Program-made: the position numbers and the translations under genes
The notes under the pieces: generated by a model
The model's database searches: none
Seen by the model: the letters and a program-made list of their open reading frames with translations, nothing else
What the model was told of the DNA's origin: nothing
Assembly (NCBI GenBank): GCA_903892355.1
Contig: CAITIE010000092.1
Coordinates: 1 to 56,798, forward strand
Reading direction: 5' to 3'
From: an uncultured Pirellula sp.
GTDB lineage: Bacteria; Planctomycetota; Planctomycetia; Pirellulales; Pirellulaceae
DNA: 56,798 nt
Part shown: positions 40,646 through 49,752 of the stretch, piece after piece
Position numbering within the stretch: the stretch's first letter is position 1
Layout of the letters: the number at the start of each line of letters is the position of its first letter

Positions 40646-42433
40646 ATGACCATTTCTATTGGCGACGGTTCTCACGGCAGCAACGATTCTCACCGCAACG
40701 AATCTCACCGCAACGAACGGTTTAGCCCCATACCAAAGCGTTCGGATACGAACCCATGCAATGTCGGACTTCGGTTGACTGAGCAAGCCTTCCAAAGGCC
40801 GGACCAACTAGCGATCGCAACCCCCACCGGCTCGCATCGTCGCGGCACATCCCGTCGATACCACACGATTTCGATGGAAGATCTCGACCATCGCTCCACC
40901 TCGTTGGCTGCGGGTTTCCAAGCGATGGGCATGGGGCCTGGAAAGAAGATCGCACTGTTAGTGCGATTCGGCGAAGACTTTATCACGCTGGTATTCGCCT
41001 TGCTCAAGTGCGGAGTCACGTTGATCTTGATCGATCCTGGCATGGGGCGCAAGAACATTTTGAATTGCCTCCAAGCGACCTCGCCTGATGGGTTCGTTGC
41101 GATTCCGATCGCACAAGCAATCGTCAAGGCCTACGGTTCACGGTTTCCCCATGCAAAACTGAACGTGACTGTTGGACGGCGCTTCGGACTATTGCCCCAC
41201 CCGACTCTCGCGCAACTAGAGAACTCAAACCGCGAGTCATTTGTTCCCCCTCCAACCTCGATGATGGATCCGGCAGCCATTATCTTCACGACGGGAAGCA
41301 CCGGACCACCCAAAGGTGTCCTTTACACCCACCAAACGTTCAATTCCCAAATCGATATGATCGCCAGCCACTACGCTATCGAGCCAGGGGGACTCGACCT
41401 GAGTGGCTTCCCGCTCTTTGGACTATTCAATGCAGTGATGGGGACAGGGACCATCTTGCCAGATATGGATCCAACTCGGCCCGCCGATGTCGATCCAGTT
41501 CGACTGCTCAACGCAATCGATCAATGGGGTGTGAACCAATCGTTTGGATCCCCAGCACTTTGGACCAAGGTCGGTTTGTACTGTAAGAAAACAGGCAGAC
41601 GAGCCAACTCGCTGCGCCGGGTGCTCTCGGCGGGCGCACCGGTTCCACCGAGGGTCCTGGAACAAATCCGCGCTGCCATGCATCCCGAGGGGATGATGTT
41701 CACCCCGTACGGCGCAACCGAAGCGCTCCCTATCGCCTCGATCGAATCGCGCATGGTGCTCGAAGAGACAGCACCGTTAACACGCATTGGCAAGGGAACT
41801 TGCGTCGGAAATCGCTTTGCCGGGATCCGTTGGCGCGTGATCGAAATCACCGATGGACCACTGACGCATATCGATCAGACCCGCGAAGTCCCTCCGGGTA
41901 CCATCGGTGAATTGATGGTCCAAGGTCCCGTGGTGACACAATCGTACGTCACCCGCACCGACCAAAACGCGATGCACAAGGTTCGCGACGATTCCTTGAC
42001 ACCCCCCGGGTCGGACACGCCGGTCTATTGGCATCGCATGGGCGATGTCGGCTACCTGGATTCGCACGATCGCTTCTGGTTTTGCGGACGCAAAGGACAT
42101 CGGGTCATCACACCGAGTGGCACGCTGTTCACCGAACAGGTCGAAGCGATCATCAATACGCATCCTTGGGTATACCGTTCGGCGTTGGTCCCTCGCGGAA
42201 CCGCACCCGACCAGAAGCCGGTGGTGATCGTCGAGCCGTGGCGAGACCGTCGACGACTCGTTGCCGACAACGGTTTGACGCTCCAGACAGAATGGGAGCG
42301 ATTAATCCAGACCCATATGCCCGATCATCCTATCGACGCATTTGTGGTGCATCCAGGCAAACTGCCGACCGACATTCGGCACAACTCAAAGATCTTCCGA
42401 GAACAACTCACGCAATGGCTTGATAAGCGTTGA
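40646..42433 (+). CDS. OleC-like fatty acid ligase (AMP-binding, ANL superfamily)
   Basis: A 595-aa protein of the ANL superfamily resembling OleC, the beta-lactone synthetase that converts beta-hydroxy acids to beta-lactones in long-chain olefin synthesis, and the fatty-acid CoA ligases of the same clade. The phosphate-binding loop FTTGSTGPPKGVLYTHQTF is intact, the adenine-binding TPYGATEALP is near residue 350, and GTIGELMVQGPVVTQSYV and HRMGDVGYLDSHDRFWFCGRKGHRV follow. FNSQIDMI and WFCGRKGHRV are typical of OleC-like proteins. ATG 40646 gives 140 fewer residues than the open frame. No oleA, oleB or oleD is adjacent, so the role is uncertain. The N-terminus carries a 15-bp tandem repeat. 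Confidence 0.82.
   Translation: MTISIGDGSHGSNDSHRNESHRNERFSPIPKRSDTNPCNVGLRLTEQAFQRPDQLAIATPTGSHRRGTSRRYHTISMEDLDHRSTSLAAGFQAMGMGPGKKIALLVRFGEDFITLVFALLKCGVTLILIDPGMGRKNILNCLQATSPDGFVAIPIAQAIVKAYGSRFPHAKLNVTVGRRFGLLPHPTLAQLENSNRESFVPPPTSMMDPAAIIFTTGSTGPPKGVLYTHQTFNSQIDMIASHYAIEPGGLDLSGFPLFGLFNAVMGTGTILPDMDPTRPADVDPVRLLNAIDQWGVNQSFGSPALWTKVGLYCKKTGRRANSLRRVLSAGAPVPPRVLEQIRAAMHPEGMMFTPYGATEALPIASIESRMVLEETAPLTRIGKGTCVGNRFAGIRWRVIEITDGPLTHIDQTREVPPGTIGELMVQGPVVTQSYVTRTDQNAMHKVRDDSLTPPGSDTPVYWHRMGDVGYLDSHDRFWFCGRKGHRVITPSGTLFTEQVEAIINTHPWVYRSALVPRGTAPDQKPVVIVEPWRDRRRLVADNGLTLQTEWERLIQTHMPDHPIDAFVVHPGKLPTDIRHNSKIFREQLTQWLDKR
40688..40717 (+). repeat. 15-bp tandem duplication in the OleC-like gene
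   Basis: TCTCACCGCAACGAA occurs twice head to tail (40688-40702 and 40703-40717), with a degenerate third copy upstream. It encodes the repeated SHRNE near residues 15-24 of the OleC-like protein, in the poorly conserved N-terminal extension. Confidence 0.7.
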
Positions 42434-42733
42434 GACCAGGGGCCTCATCAAGCCGATGCAAGCCACCTTCAGCATCCACGCTCAGTATCAATACGTGGTC
42501 GACCTGAAAAAAGCACCTGAAAAAAGCCTCTGAACCTGGCATCATGGCAATTGAGCCAAGTACTAGCAACCGACGAAGCCTTTTAAGATGATACACTTCG
42601 GTGAATCAGAAATCCCCATCAGGCCATCCATGAGGCTAACCATGAGGGCAAATAGTCCTTCTCCCAAACAACGTCTTGTCAATTGCCAAACAATATCTTG
42701 TCAAAATCTTGTCAATTGAAGGAAGGAATCATC
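42434..42733. other. Intergenic region with short direct repeats
   Basis: 300 bp between the OleC-like gene and the Gly-rich protein. Near the end a repeat of about 19 bp occurs twice, 42664-42682 and 42686-42704 (CCAAACAA-[CT]-TCTTGTCAA pattern), and the sub-unit CTTGTCAATTG occurs at 42675-42685 and 42708-42718. The repeats abut the ribosome-binding site of the next gene, so they may be an operator or a slippage product. No gene is visible in the rest. Confidence 0.55.
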
Positions 42734-43987
42734 ATGCGGATCTCAACGGCAGTCGTACTAACCGCATTGGCGTGGGTATACATTCACTACTCAGAGAATG
42801 AGCATGCGATCGGCTCTCCAACAATCGATTATTCCTCGAATACCAACGACGCAGACAGCCCGACCGATCCCAACGGGACAGCTGCGGAGAGTAACGCTGG
42901 AGAAATTGCACCTGGTGAAGAACAAGACGCTATCGTTCCCACCCGAATGAAAGGGACTACCACGGTCTCGGGATTCAAGATCCAACTCGAAGGTGTTGGT
43001 AGTCTTGGCGATATCAGCGAGAGCGTCACACGATTCCGTCCCAAGCTCGACAGCCAAAATGCTTCTACATCATCCGTCAACAACTTCTCCTTCAATCAGT
43101 TTCCGAATGGCCAAGCCATCGACAACAGCAACGGGACCGGAGGTGCCGCTGGCGGATTCGGGAATGCAAGTGCCGGAGGGGGCGGGCAAGCGTTCGCGGG
43201 TGGTGGTGGTGCTACCGCTGGCGGTACATTCATCAAACCAACCTTTGGCATCGCTTTAAAAGTCACCCAAGAAGGCACGAACGCGAAGAAGGACAAAAAC
43301 ACGACTGGAAAGAAACGATTCGCGGAGCTTGGCTCGGCTGTCAAAATCGTGGAACTGGATGGTTCCGTCGAGGAGACGAAAGACACGGGCCCCATCACCA
43401 CCGCTTGGCCTCAGTTTGACCGACGCTTTCCAGGCACCTCGGGGTTATACGTCTACCGTAGAAAAGGGGTAGATGTGCCGCTCAAGGAGATTCACGGTGA
43501 ATTGAAGATCAGCACAGGACGCCGGCTTGAAGCTGTATTTCAAGGTGCACGTCCACAAAAGAAGAAAGTGGACGGAGAAGAGTTCGCAATCAAGTCCATC
43601 GAGGAAGGCAAGGATGGACTGACTGTTGTCGCGTCTTTTCCTCCTACTACGGCCTTGAAGAAGGCTCGCGATATGCAGGAGAAAATGCAAGCGATGATGT
43701 CTTCGAATCGAGCATGTGAATTGGAGATCGAAGATTCCGACGGAAAGATTTACATACCCTCAGGTGCATTTTCAGCAGGAGGTGCCGGAGGTAGTATTCA
43801 AGGCTTTAGCTTCAATGGCAACACGCAAACACGCTCTTCGCAAACCCCTGCTCAAGATCAGTTGACCATCTCTTTTCGATTCCAACCGATTCAGGCGTAT
43901 TCGATAAAAAGCTTAAGAGCCCGCTTGGTCGAACCAGAAGGAGAGCCAGAAGTGGTCCCCTTCACGATTGAGGTTCAATCGGAGTGA
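42734..43987 (+). CDS. Gly-rich exported hypothetical protein
   Basis: A 417-aa protein. Residues 3-18 are a signal or anchor helix (ISTAVVLTALAWVYIH). A 50-residue Gly/Asn-rich part (about 130-180; GGAAGGFGNASAGGGGQ and AGGGGATAGG) separates an N-terminal beta-rich part from the C-terminal one. The start at 42734 is clear: AAGGAAGGA at 42719-42727 lies 6 bases upstream. The protein contains FRFQPIQAYSIKSLRARLVEPEG near its end. I recognise no domain. A surface or structural function is only suggested by composition. Confidence 0.7.
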   Translation: MRISTAVVLTALAWVYIHYSENEHAIGSPTIDYSSNTNDADSPTDPNGTAAESNAGEIAPGEEQDAIVPTRMKGTTTVSGFKIQLEGVGSLGDISESVTRFRPKLDSQNASTSSVNNFSFNQFPNGQAIDNSNGTGGAAGGFGNASAGGGGQAFAGGGGATAGGTFIKPTFGIALKVTQEGTNAKKDKNTTGKKRFAELGSAVKIVELDGSVEETKDTGPITTAWPQFDRRFPGTSGLYVYRRKGVDVPLKEIHGELKISTGRRLEAVFQGARPQKKKVDGEEFAIKSIEEGKDGLTVVASFPPTTALKKARDMQEKMQAMMSSNRACELEIEDSDGKIYIPSGAFSAGGAGGSIQGFSFNGNTQTRSSQTPAQDQLTISFRFQPIQAYSIKSLRARLVEPEGEPEVVPFTIEVQSE

Positions 43988-44028
43988 TTCCTGAACAGTC
44001 AATACTTATTCGCCGACTTCCAGGCTCC

Positions 44029-44092
44029 TTAAACCCAAGCGTCTATCGCTAACACTTGCAAAACTTCCGTACCGGAAGTTGTGTGGGTTTAA
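44029..44092 (+). terminator. Nested inverted repeat between two genes
   Basis: Outer arms TTAAACCCA (44029-44037) and TGGGTTTAA (44084-44092) enclose a second perfect hairpin, AACTTCCG at 44062-44069 and CGGAAGTT at 44073-44080 with loop TAC. It lies 42 bp after the Gly-rich gene and 130 bp before the GDSL gene. It could be a terminator, although no T-run follows, or a structured 5' element. Confidence 0.5.
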
Positions 44093-44222
44093 CGATTGGG
44101 TTGCGGTGAAGCGAACGGTACTCGGAGAGTGCCTGCTACGGTGGATTGGCTTGAGGCGATGCGAAAATATTTCTCGAGCCGGTGACTTGCGTGCGGTCCG
44201 CAGATGGTTCAAAGTATTCGGA

Positions 44223-45527
44223 ATGAAATACTACATCCTTGCAGCACGCGTCGCTATTGCTTTTGTGACCCTCTTTTCCTCGATCGAGTTTGCTCCAGTG
44301 TCATGGGGCCAACGGGCAGATGGCTCGCGCACTCTCCCCGAGTCCGATGAAGGCCTTCCGGGGACTGGACCGATACGACGCTACGAATGGTTCCGAAATC
44401 TCTGGAATGAAAAACGCAAGGTTTGGGCGACGAAAACGCAATCGGATCAAAACGCAGTCGTCTTCCTAGGGGATTCGATCACGCAAGGCTGGGGCGATGA
44501 CATGGGGAACAGTTTCCCCGGGATCAAAGTCGCCAATCGCGGCATCAGCGGCGACACCACCCGTGGCATGCTTGTGCGACTCAATGACGATGTACTCGCC
44601 CTGAATCCGAAGGGCATTGTCATGCTGATGGGGACCAACGACCTGGAGGAAGGTGCTGATGCTCCGACCGTCGCAGGTAACATCAAACTCATTCTCGCCG
44701 CGATCCAAAAGCACAATCCGAAAACACCAGTCACTCTTTGCCGTGTCTTCCCTGCGTCTGCTTCGAAACGAAGACCCGCGGATAAGATCCAAGCGATCAA
44801 TACCGCGATCGCAGAGGTCGCCAAAGGCTTCCCACAAGTCACCATGGTCGATACCTGGACTCTGTTCGCCAACGACCAAGGTGACGCGAAAGAAGTGGAG
44901 TTCCCGGATCTGCTGCATCCGAACCAAGCCGGATACGTCAAATGGGCTGCCGCAATTCGACCTGTGTTGGCAACCCAAAGTCTCATCGAAACCGAACCAG
45001 ATCCATTCACCTTGGAACCAGGTTTCGTGTCGTTGACCAACGGCAAAGACCTAACCGGCTGGAGATTGGCACCCTCCAAATCAGCGCCCGCCGAAGAGAA
45101 CTTGGAGGGACGAACGGCAACCAGCGACGGTCGCTATGTTGCCATCAATGGCCGCATCGTTGTTACGACACCTCCCGAGGGTCGCAGAATCCAACAGCTC
45201 TATACCAAGCAAGAGTTCTCGGGGGACTTTGTCCTGAAGCTCGAGTTTCGCGCTACTCCGAACGCCGATAGTGGCGTCTTTATTCGAGAACCCCAACTTC
45301 AATGCCGCGACTATCCTCTCGCCGGTCCCTACAAAGACCTTAAAAAGTACAAACCTCAAGATTGGAATGAACTGGTGGTTACCGTCAAAGACAACGTTGC
45401 TGTTTGCACCTGCAACGGCGAAATCATCGAAGGTGCCTTCAAACTCCCCTCCACGGGTCCTGTCGGCTTGGAAGGCGACCATGGCCAGATGGAATATCGC
45501 CGCATCCGAATCTCGATGAGCAAATAG
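44223..45527 (+). CDS. GDSL esterase fused to DUF1080 domain, exported
   Basis: A 434-aa two-domain exported enzyme. A signal peptide covers residues 1-30 (VAIAFVTLFSS core). The SGNH hydrolase follows: Ser85 in VVFLGDSITQGWGD, LMGTNDL near 140 and DLLHPNQAGY near 228 (Asp-x-x-His). The C-terminal domain is DUF1080 (3-keto-disaccharide hydrolase/glucanase-like sandwich), from FVSLTNGKDLTGW to GPVGLEGDHGQMEYRRIRI. The pairing suggests removal of acetyl or other esters plus binding or hydrolysis of a carbohydrate. The open frame from 44079 adds 48 residues without a signal peptide; I take ATG 44223. Confidence 0.9.
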   Translation: MKYYILAARVAIAFVTLFSSIEFAPVSWGQRADGSRTLPESDEGLPGTGPIRRYEWFRNLWNEKRKVWATKTQSDQNAVVFLGDSITQGWGDDMGNSFPGIKVANRGISGDTTRGMLVRLNDDVLALNPKGIVMLMGTNDLEEGADAPTVAGNIKLILAAIQKHNPKTPVTLCRVFPASASKRRPADKIQAINTAIAEVAKGFPQVTMVDTWTLFANDQGDAKEVEFPDLLHPNQAGYVKWAAAIRPVLATQSLIETEPDPFTLEPGFVSLTNGKDLTGWRLAPSKSAPAEENLEGRTATSDGRYVAINGRIVVTTPPEGRRIQQLYTKQEFSGDFVLKLEFRATPNADSGVFIREPQLQCRDYPLAGPYKDLKKYKPQDWNELVVTVKDNVAVCTCNGEIIEGAFKLPSTGPVGLEGDHGQMEYRRIRISMSK

Positions 45528-46091
45528 TCGGCCTTCTCCACCAATGGTCGCTTGAATCGCTGGGAATTCCTTAGGAAGCCATCGGTACGAAAACGAGTAG
45601 TCGAGCACGACTAAATCGATATACTTATTCGTTTTTCCCCAGCGCATTTCCCACCACACCAAACGCTCGTTTTGGTGCTTGGCTTCCCAATCCGATGGAA
45701 TATTCCTCAGCTAACACGCCCGAAAAGAACCGAATCTGCCAAGGGGAACGGACGGACTCGCGCTCAGTCCGGAAACACCCGATAACAGCGGGCGAGTACG
45801 AGTACGAACAGCAGCCATCTGCCAGCCGAACCAGCCGTCCTTCGTACTCAGTCCGCAACGCGGACGGTACTCGTACTCGTACTCGTAATCGCTGCTCCAA
45901 ACTCGCCTCGATGATGTCAGGCGCTACTGTCACGATCCCAACAGGACTCGAAAGCCTGCGAGAACCCAAACAGCCGATAGCAGCCATCGAGTACGAGTCC
46001 CGCTCCGCTGAGTACGAAAAATACTTAGCGCCCGGTTTCTCATCACCACCCAACGACAACTTTTTAGTTTTTGATAGAGCCTAGCTATTCC
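45528..46091. repeat. Repeat-rich intergenic region with GAGTACG motifs
   Basis: 560 bp before guaA without a convincing gene. It contains CGAGTACGAGTACG at 45793-45806, its inverse GTACTCGTACTCG within 45867-45887, CGAGTACGAG at 45988-45997 and AGTACG at 46011, plus small hairpins such as GTCCG-CAACG-CGGAC in 45851-45865 and GGACT...AGTCC upstream. Overlapping frames on both strands (129 and 144 codons) have odd composition and no domain. I treat this as a mosaic of dispersed planctomycete-type intergenic repeats; copies elsewhere in the genome are expected but not visible here. Confidence 0.6.
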
Positions 46092-47681
46092 ATGAATTCC
46101 CCCACTCAACCTCGTCCTACAGCGGGCCGCGCTGAACAGCTTCATAGCGAACGCGTTTTGGTCCTCGATTTCGGATCGCAATTCGCGCAGCTCATCGCGC
46201 GACGGGTGCGGGACGAGAATGTTTATTGCGAAATCGTTCGGCACGACATTTCGGCCGAAACCATCGTCGCTCGCAAACCATCGGCCATCATCTTGTCCGG
46301 TGGCCCGTCAAGTGTTTACGAAGACGGAGCCCCACGTTGCGATCCCAAGCTGTTTACGCTCGGGATCCCGATTCTTGGGATTTGCTATGGAATGCAGCTC
46401 ACTGCTCATTGCCTCGGGGGGACCGTAAAACCGTGTCCCGCGAGAGAATTTGGACGCGCTCGGTTGCAGATCAGCAATTTGGAAAAACTCTTTGCGGGCT
46501 TTCCCACCGAAATTGATGTTTGGATGAGCCACGGCGACCAAGTCCACTTGGTTCCTGAGGGTTTTGAAGTCATCGCTGGAACTGCAACGTGCCCGATCGC
46601 CGCGGTCAAGCATCACGAGTTGCCGATCTATGGATTGCAGTTCCACCCCGAAGTCTCCCATACCGCGTTAGGGGGAACGCTCATCCATAACTTCCTGTAC
46701 AACATCGCAGGGTGCGAAGGGCGGTGGCATCTTTCGAATTTCGCCCAGCAAACGATTGAGCATTTCCGTCAAGTCATTGGGAACGATCGCGTCATTTGTG
46801 GTCTCTCGGGAGGGGTCGACTCCTCGGTCACTGCCGCCTTGCTCTATAAAGCGATCGGCCCCCAATTAACCTGCATTTTGATCGACAACGGATTGCTGCG
46901 AAAAGACGAACAGTCAGCGGTGATCGCCGAGTTCACGGATCACTTCAAGGCCGATCTTCGCGTCGTGGATGCGAGCGAGAGATTCCTTTCTTCGCTTGCA
47001 GGCGTGCGGGACCCTCAAGAAAAACGCCGCCGCATCGGTCGCGATTTTATCGAATGCTTCAAAGCCGAAGCCGTCAAAATCAATGGTGCGAAATACCTCG
47101 CCCAAGGAACCTTGTACCCCGATGTCATCGAAAGCGGAGCTGCACCGGATGGCCCAGCGGCAACCATCAAACTGCATCACAATGTCGGTGGCCTCCCGGA
47201 ACAACTCGGTTTTGATCTCGTGGAACCCCTGCGCGATCTATTCAAGGACGAAGTGCGTCGCCTGGGGATCGAATTGGGATTGCCCGAGCATTTAGTGTGG
47301 CGACATCCTTTCCCTGGCCCAGGACTTGCGGTTCGATGCCTCGGTGAAGTCACCAAAGCCAAACTTGATGTCTTGCGCGAAGCCGATGAAATCGTCATCA
47401 ATGAAATCAAAAATGCCGATCTTTACCGCTCGACTTCGCAAGCCTTCGTCGTATTAATGGAATCGCAGAGCGTAGGGGTGATGGGAGATGCTCGAACGTA
47501 TGAAAACGCGGTCGCCGTCCGATGCGTCAATACCGACGATTTCATGACCGCCGACTGGAGTCGCCTGCCGTACGATCTCCTCGCTCGAATTTCAACCCGA
47601 ATCATCAACGAGGTCCGCGGGGTCAATCGAGTGTGTTACGACATAAGCTCAAAACCACCCGCCACCATCGAATGGGAATAA
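46092..47681 (+). CDS. guaA: GMP synthase (glutamine-hydrolysing)
   Basis: A 529-aa bifunctional enzyme converting XMP, ATP and glutamine to GMP in purine synthesis. The class I glutamine amidotransferase domain has the nucleophile Cys98 in [10 protein letters not shown], with His185 and Glu187 in [10 protein letters not shown]. The PP-loop ATP pyrophosphatase is SGGVDSS at 239-245. The C-terminal dimerisation and XMP-binding part has [17 protein letters not shown] and ends [13 protein letters not shown], the near-universal terminus. ATG 46092 gives the family length; the open frame from 46071 adds 7 residues. It is preceded by a repeat-rich spacer and may be monocistronic. Confidence 0.98.
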   Translation: MNSPTQPRPTAGRAEQLHSERVLVLDFGSQFAQLIARRVRDENVYCEIVRHDISAETIVARKPSAIILSGGPSSVYEDGAPRCDPKLFTLGIPILGICYGMQLTAHCLGGTVKPCPAREFGRARLQISNLEKLFAGFPTEIDVWMSHGDQVHLVPEGFEVIAGTATCPIAAVKHHELPIYGLQFHPEVSHTALGGTLIHNFLYNIAGCEGRWHLSNFAQQTIEHFRQVIGNDRVICGLSGGVDSSVTAALLYKAIGPQLTCILIDNGLLRKDEQSAVIAEFTDHFKADLRVVDASERFLSSLAGVRDPQEKRRRIGRDFIECFKAEAVKINGAKYLAQGTLYPDVIESGAAPDGPAATIKLHHNVGGLPEQLGFDLVEPLRDLFKDEVRRLGIELGLPEHLVWRHPFPGPGLAVRCLGEVTKAKLDVLREADEIVINEIKNADLYRSTSQAFVVLMESQSVGVMGDARTYENAVAVRCVNTDDFMTADWSRLPYDLLARISTRIINEVRGVNRVCYDISSKPPATIEWE

Positions 47682-47722
47682 ATCGAATGGGAGTAAATCG
47701 TCCGCCATCTCAAGTCCTTTTC

Positions 47723-47841
47723 CATTCTCCATTCTCCATTTTCCATTTTGCCTTACACCTTAAGCCTTACACCTTACACCTTACACCTTACACCTTACCC
47801 CTTACACCTTAAGCCTTCAGCCTAAAGCCTTAAGCTTCACA
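47723..47841 (+). repeat. Heptameric tandem repeat, 17 units
   Basis: Seventeen consecutive 7-bp units run in register, starting CATTCTC, CATTCTC, CATTTTC, CATTTTG and continuing as CCTTACA (seven exact copies), CCTTAAG, CCTTACC, CCTTCAG and similar variants, ending CTTCACA. It fills most of the 205-bp spacer between guaA and ettA and stops 45 bp before the ettA start. Heptameric arrays like this are length-variable by slippage in other bacteria. Confidence 0.9.
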
Positions 47842-47886
47842 CCTCGAATCTAACTCCTTCTCGCTCACACAACCGGAAATCGTGCG

Positions 47887-49560
47887 ATGAATCGCCAGTA
47901 TATTTATCAAATTGAAAATCTCACCAAACGGCACGGACAGAAGGAAGTCCTCAAGGACATTTGGCTGTCGTTCTATCCCGGAGCAAAGATTGGCGTGCTC
48001 GGTTCCAACGGCGCCGGAAAAAGCACCTTGCTCCGCATCATGGCCGGGACCGACAAAACGTTCGATGGGGTCGCTCGGTTATCCAACGGATTCACCGCAG
48101 GCTACTTGCCCCAGGAGCCCCAGCTCAATCCGGATAAAAACGTTCAAGAGAACGTTGAGGAAGCGGTCGCGGCGAAACGTAAGATCATCGATCGATTCAA
48201 CGAAATCTCATCGCTGCTCGGTGAGGTTACCGACGATAAAGAGATGCAGAAGCTATGCGATGAAATGGCAAAGCTTCAAGACCTCATCGATGCCCAGAAC
48301 CTGTGGGAACTCGATCGCCAAGTCGAAATGTCGATGGGTGTGATGAACTTGCCGCCCGGAGATGCCGCGGTCACGAACCTTTCCGGGGGTGAACGGCGGC
48401 GGGTCGCGCTTTGCAAACTACTGCTCGAACAACCCGATCTGTTGTTGCTCGACGAACCTACCAACCACTTGGATGCAGAAGCAATCAATTGGCTGGAACA
48501 GCATCTGGCTCAGTACACCGGAACCGTGGTCGCGGTGACCCACGATCGTTATTTCCTCGATAACGTTGCGCAGTGGATTTTGGAACTCGACCGAGGGGCA
48601 GGGTATCCCTTCGAAGGAAATTACACGAGCTGGCTCGAGCAAAAACAAAAACGATTAAAGATCGAACAAAAGGCGGCTGCCGCTCGGCAAAAAACTCTCG
48701 ACAAGGAACTGGAATGGATTCGCATGTCACCGAGAGCTCGGCAGGCGAAGAACAAGGCTCGTATCAGCGCTTACGAACAATTGGCTGCCCAGCAGTTCGA
48801 GGAAAAGCCAGATGAGCTCGAGATCCAGATCCCACCTGGGAAACACCTCGGCGAAGTGGTCGTCGATGCAAAAAATATCCAGAAGTCCTTCGGGGACAAA
48901 ACACTCATCGACGACTTGACGTTCCGATTGCCAGCAGGTGGTATCGTGGGTGTCATCGGCCCGAACGGAGCTGGTAAAACAACTTTGTTCCGCATGATGA
49001 TCGGAAGCGACAAACCCGATTCGGGAACGATCCGCGTCGGAGACACCGTCGAATTGGGTTACGTCGATCAATCGCGCGATTCGCTCACCGCTACCAATAC
49101 TGTTTACCAAGAAATCTCGGGCGGGCACGACTGGCTGGAAATGGGAGGCAAACGTTTGAACTCGCGAGCCTACGTCTCCAAGTTCAATTTCAAGGGAACC
49201 GATCAGGAAAAGAAAGTCGGCGATCTGTCCGGTGGTGAACGGAACCGAGTCCATTTGGCGAAATTGCTCCGTCGAGGTTGCAACGTGCTGCTCCTCGACG
49301 AACCTACCAACGACCTCGACGTCGATACCCTGCGGGCACTCGAAGAAGCGATCCTCAATTTCGTCGGCTGCGTAGTGGTAATTACTCACGACCGTTGGTT
49401 CCTTGACCGAATCGCAACCCATATCCTGGCGTTTGAAGGAAACGGGTATGTCCACTGGTGCGAAGGAAACTTCGACACCTACGAACAGCAACGACGCGAG
49501 CGACAAGGGATCTCGGGCGATGAACCCCAGCGATTCCGGTACAAGAAGTTGACCAACTAA
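47887..49560 (+). CDS. ettA: Energy-dependent translational throttle EttA (ABC-F)
   Basis: A 557-aa cytoplasmic ABC-F ATPase that binds the ribosomal E site and gates the first peptide bond according to the ATP/ADP ratio. Two ABC cassettes: Walker [10 protein letters not shown] at 39-47, signature [11 protein letters not shown] and Walker [13 protein letters not shown] in the first; [21 protein letters not shown] and [11 protein letters not shown] in the second. Between them lies the P-site tRNA-interaction linker with [21 protein letters not shown]. The C-terminus [12 protein letters not shown] matches EttA closely. The length matches E. coli EttA (555 aa). Confidence 0.96.
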   Translation: MNRQYIYQIENLTKRHGQKEVLKDIWLSFYPGAKIGVLGSNGAGKSTLLRIMAGTDKTFDGVARLSNGFTAGYLPQEPQLNPDKNVQENVEEAVAAKRKIIDRFNEISSLLGEVTDDKEMQKLCDEMAKLQDLIDAQNLWELDRQVEMSMGVMNLPPGDAAVTNLSGGERRRVALCKLLLEQPDLLLLDEPTNHLDAEAINWLEQHLAQYTGTVVAVTHDRYFLDNVAQWILELDRGAGYPFEGNYTSWLEQKQKRLKIEQKAAAARQKTLDKELEWIRMSPRARQAKNKARISAYEQLAAQQFEEKPDELEIQIPPGKHLGEVVVDAKNIQKSFGDKTLIDDLTFRLPAGGIVGVIGPNGAGKTTLFRMMIGSDKPDSGTIRVGDTVELGYVDQSRDSLTATNTVYQEISGGHDWLEMGGKRLNSRAYVSKFNFKGTDQEKKVGDLSGGERNRVHLAKLLRRGCNVLLLDEPTNDLDVDTLRALEEAILNFVGCVVVITHDRWFLDRIATHILAFEGNGYVHWCEGNFDTYEQQRRERQGISGDEPQRFRYKKLTN

Positions 49561-49575
49561 AGGGGCAGTCCCCTT
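49560..49575 (+). terminator. Short hairpin after ettA
   Basis: AAGGGG at 49560-49565 pairs with CCCCTT at 49570-49575 around CAGT, overlapping the end of the ettA stop codon. No T-run follows. It is a weak terminator candidate. Confidence 0.35.
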
Positions 49576-49590
49576 GAGGAGATGGCTCAA

Positions 49591-49623
49591 CCTGATTCCG
49601 AGGACGACCCTGATTCCGAGGAC
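49591..49623. repeat. 15-bp direct repeat downstream of ettA
   Basis: CCTGATTCCGAGGAC occurs at 49591-49605 and again at 49609-49623, an 18-bp period. The spacer to the DUF533 gene holds nothing else I can identify. Confidence 0.7.
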
Positions 49624-49752
49624 CACTAGCCAGTAAACAGCCCCTGTGTTTTCTGACTTTCCAGTGCACGATTACTTTGCCTTCCTGTCACAGCATTTGT
49701 TAAACTACCACTCTCGTTTTTTCCTCACCAATTTTCTTGCAGAGTCCCGAAC

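Noticed and set aside
45625-46084. Overlapping 144- and 129-codon frames on both strands in the spacer before guaA
   Set aside because: They arise from GAGTACG repeats; products have no domain and biased composition.
47723-47841. CRISPR-like array
   Set aside because: Units are 7 bp without unique spacers and no cas gene is present; it is a simple tandem repeat.
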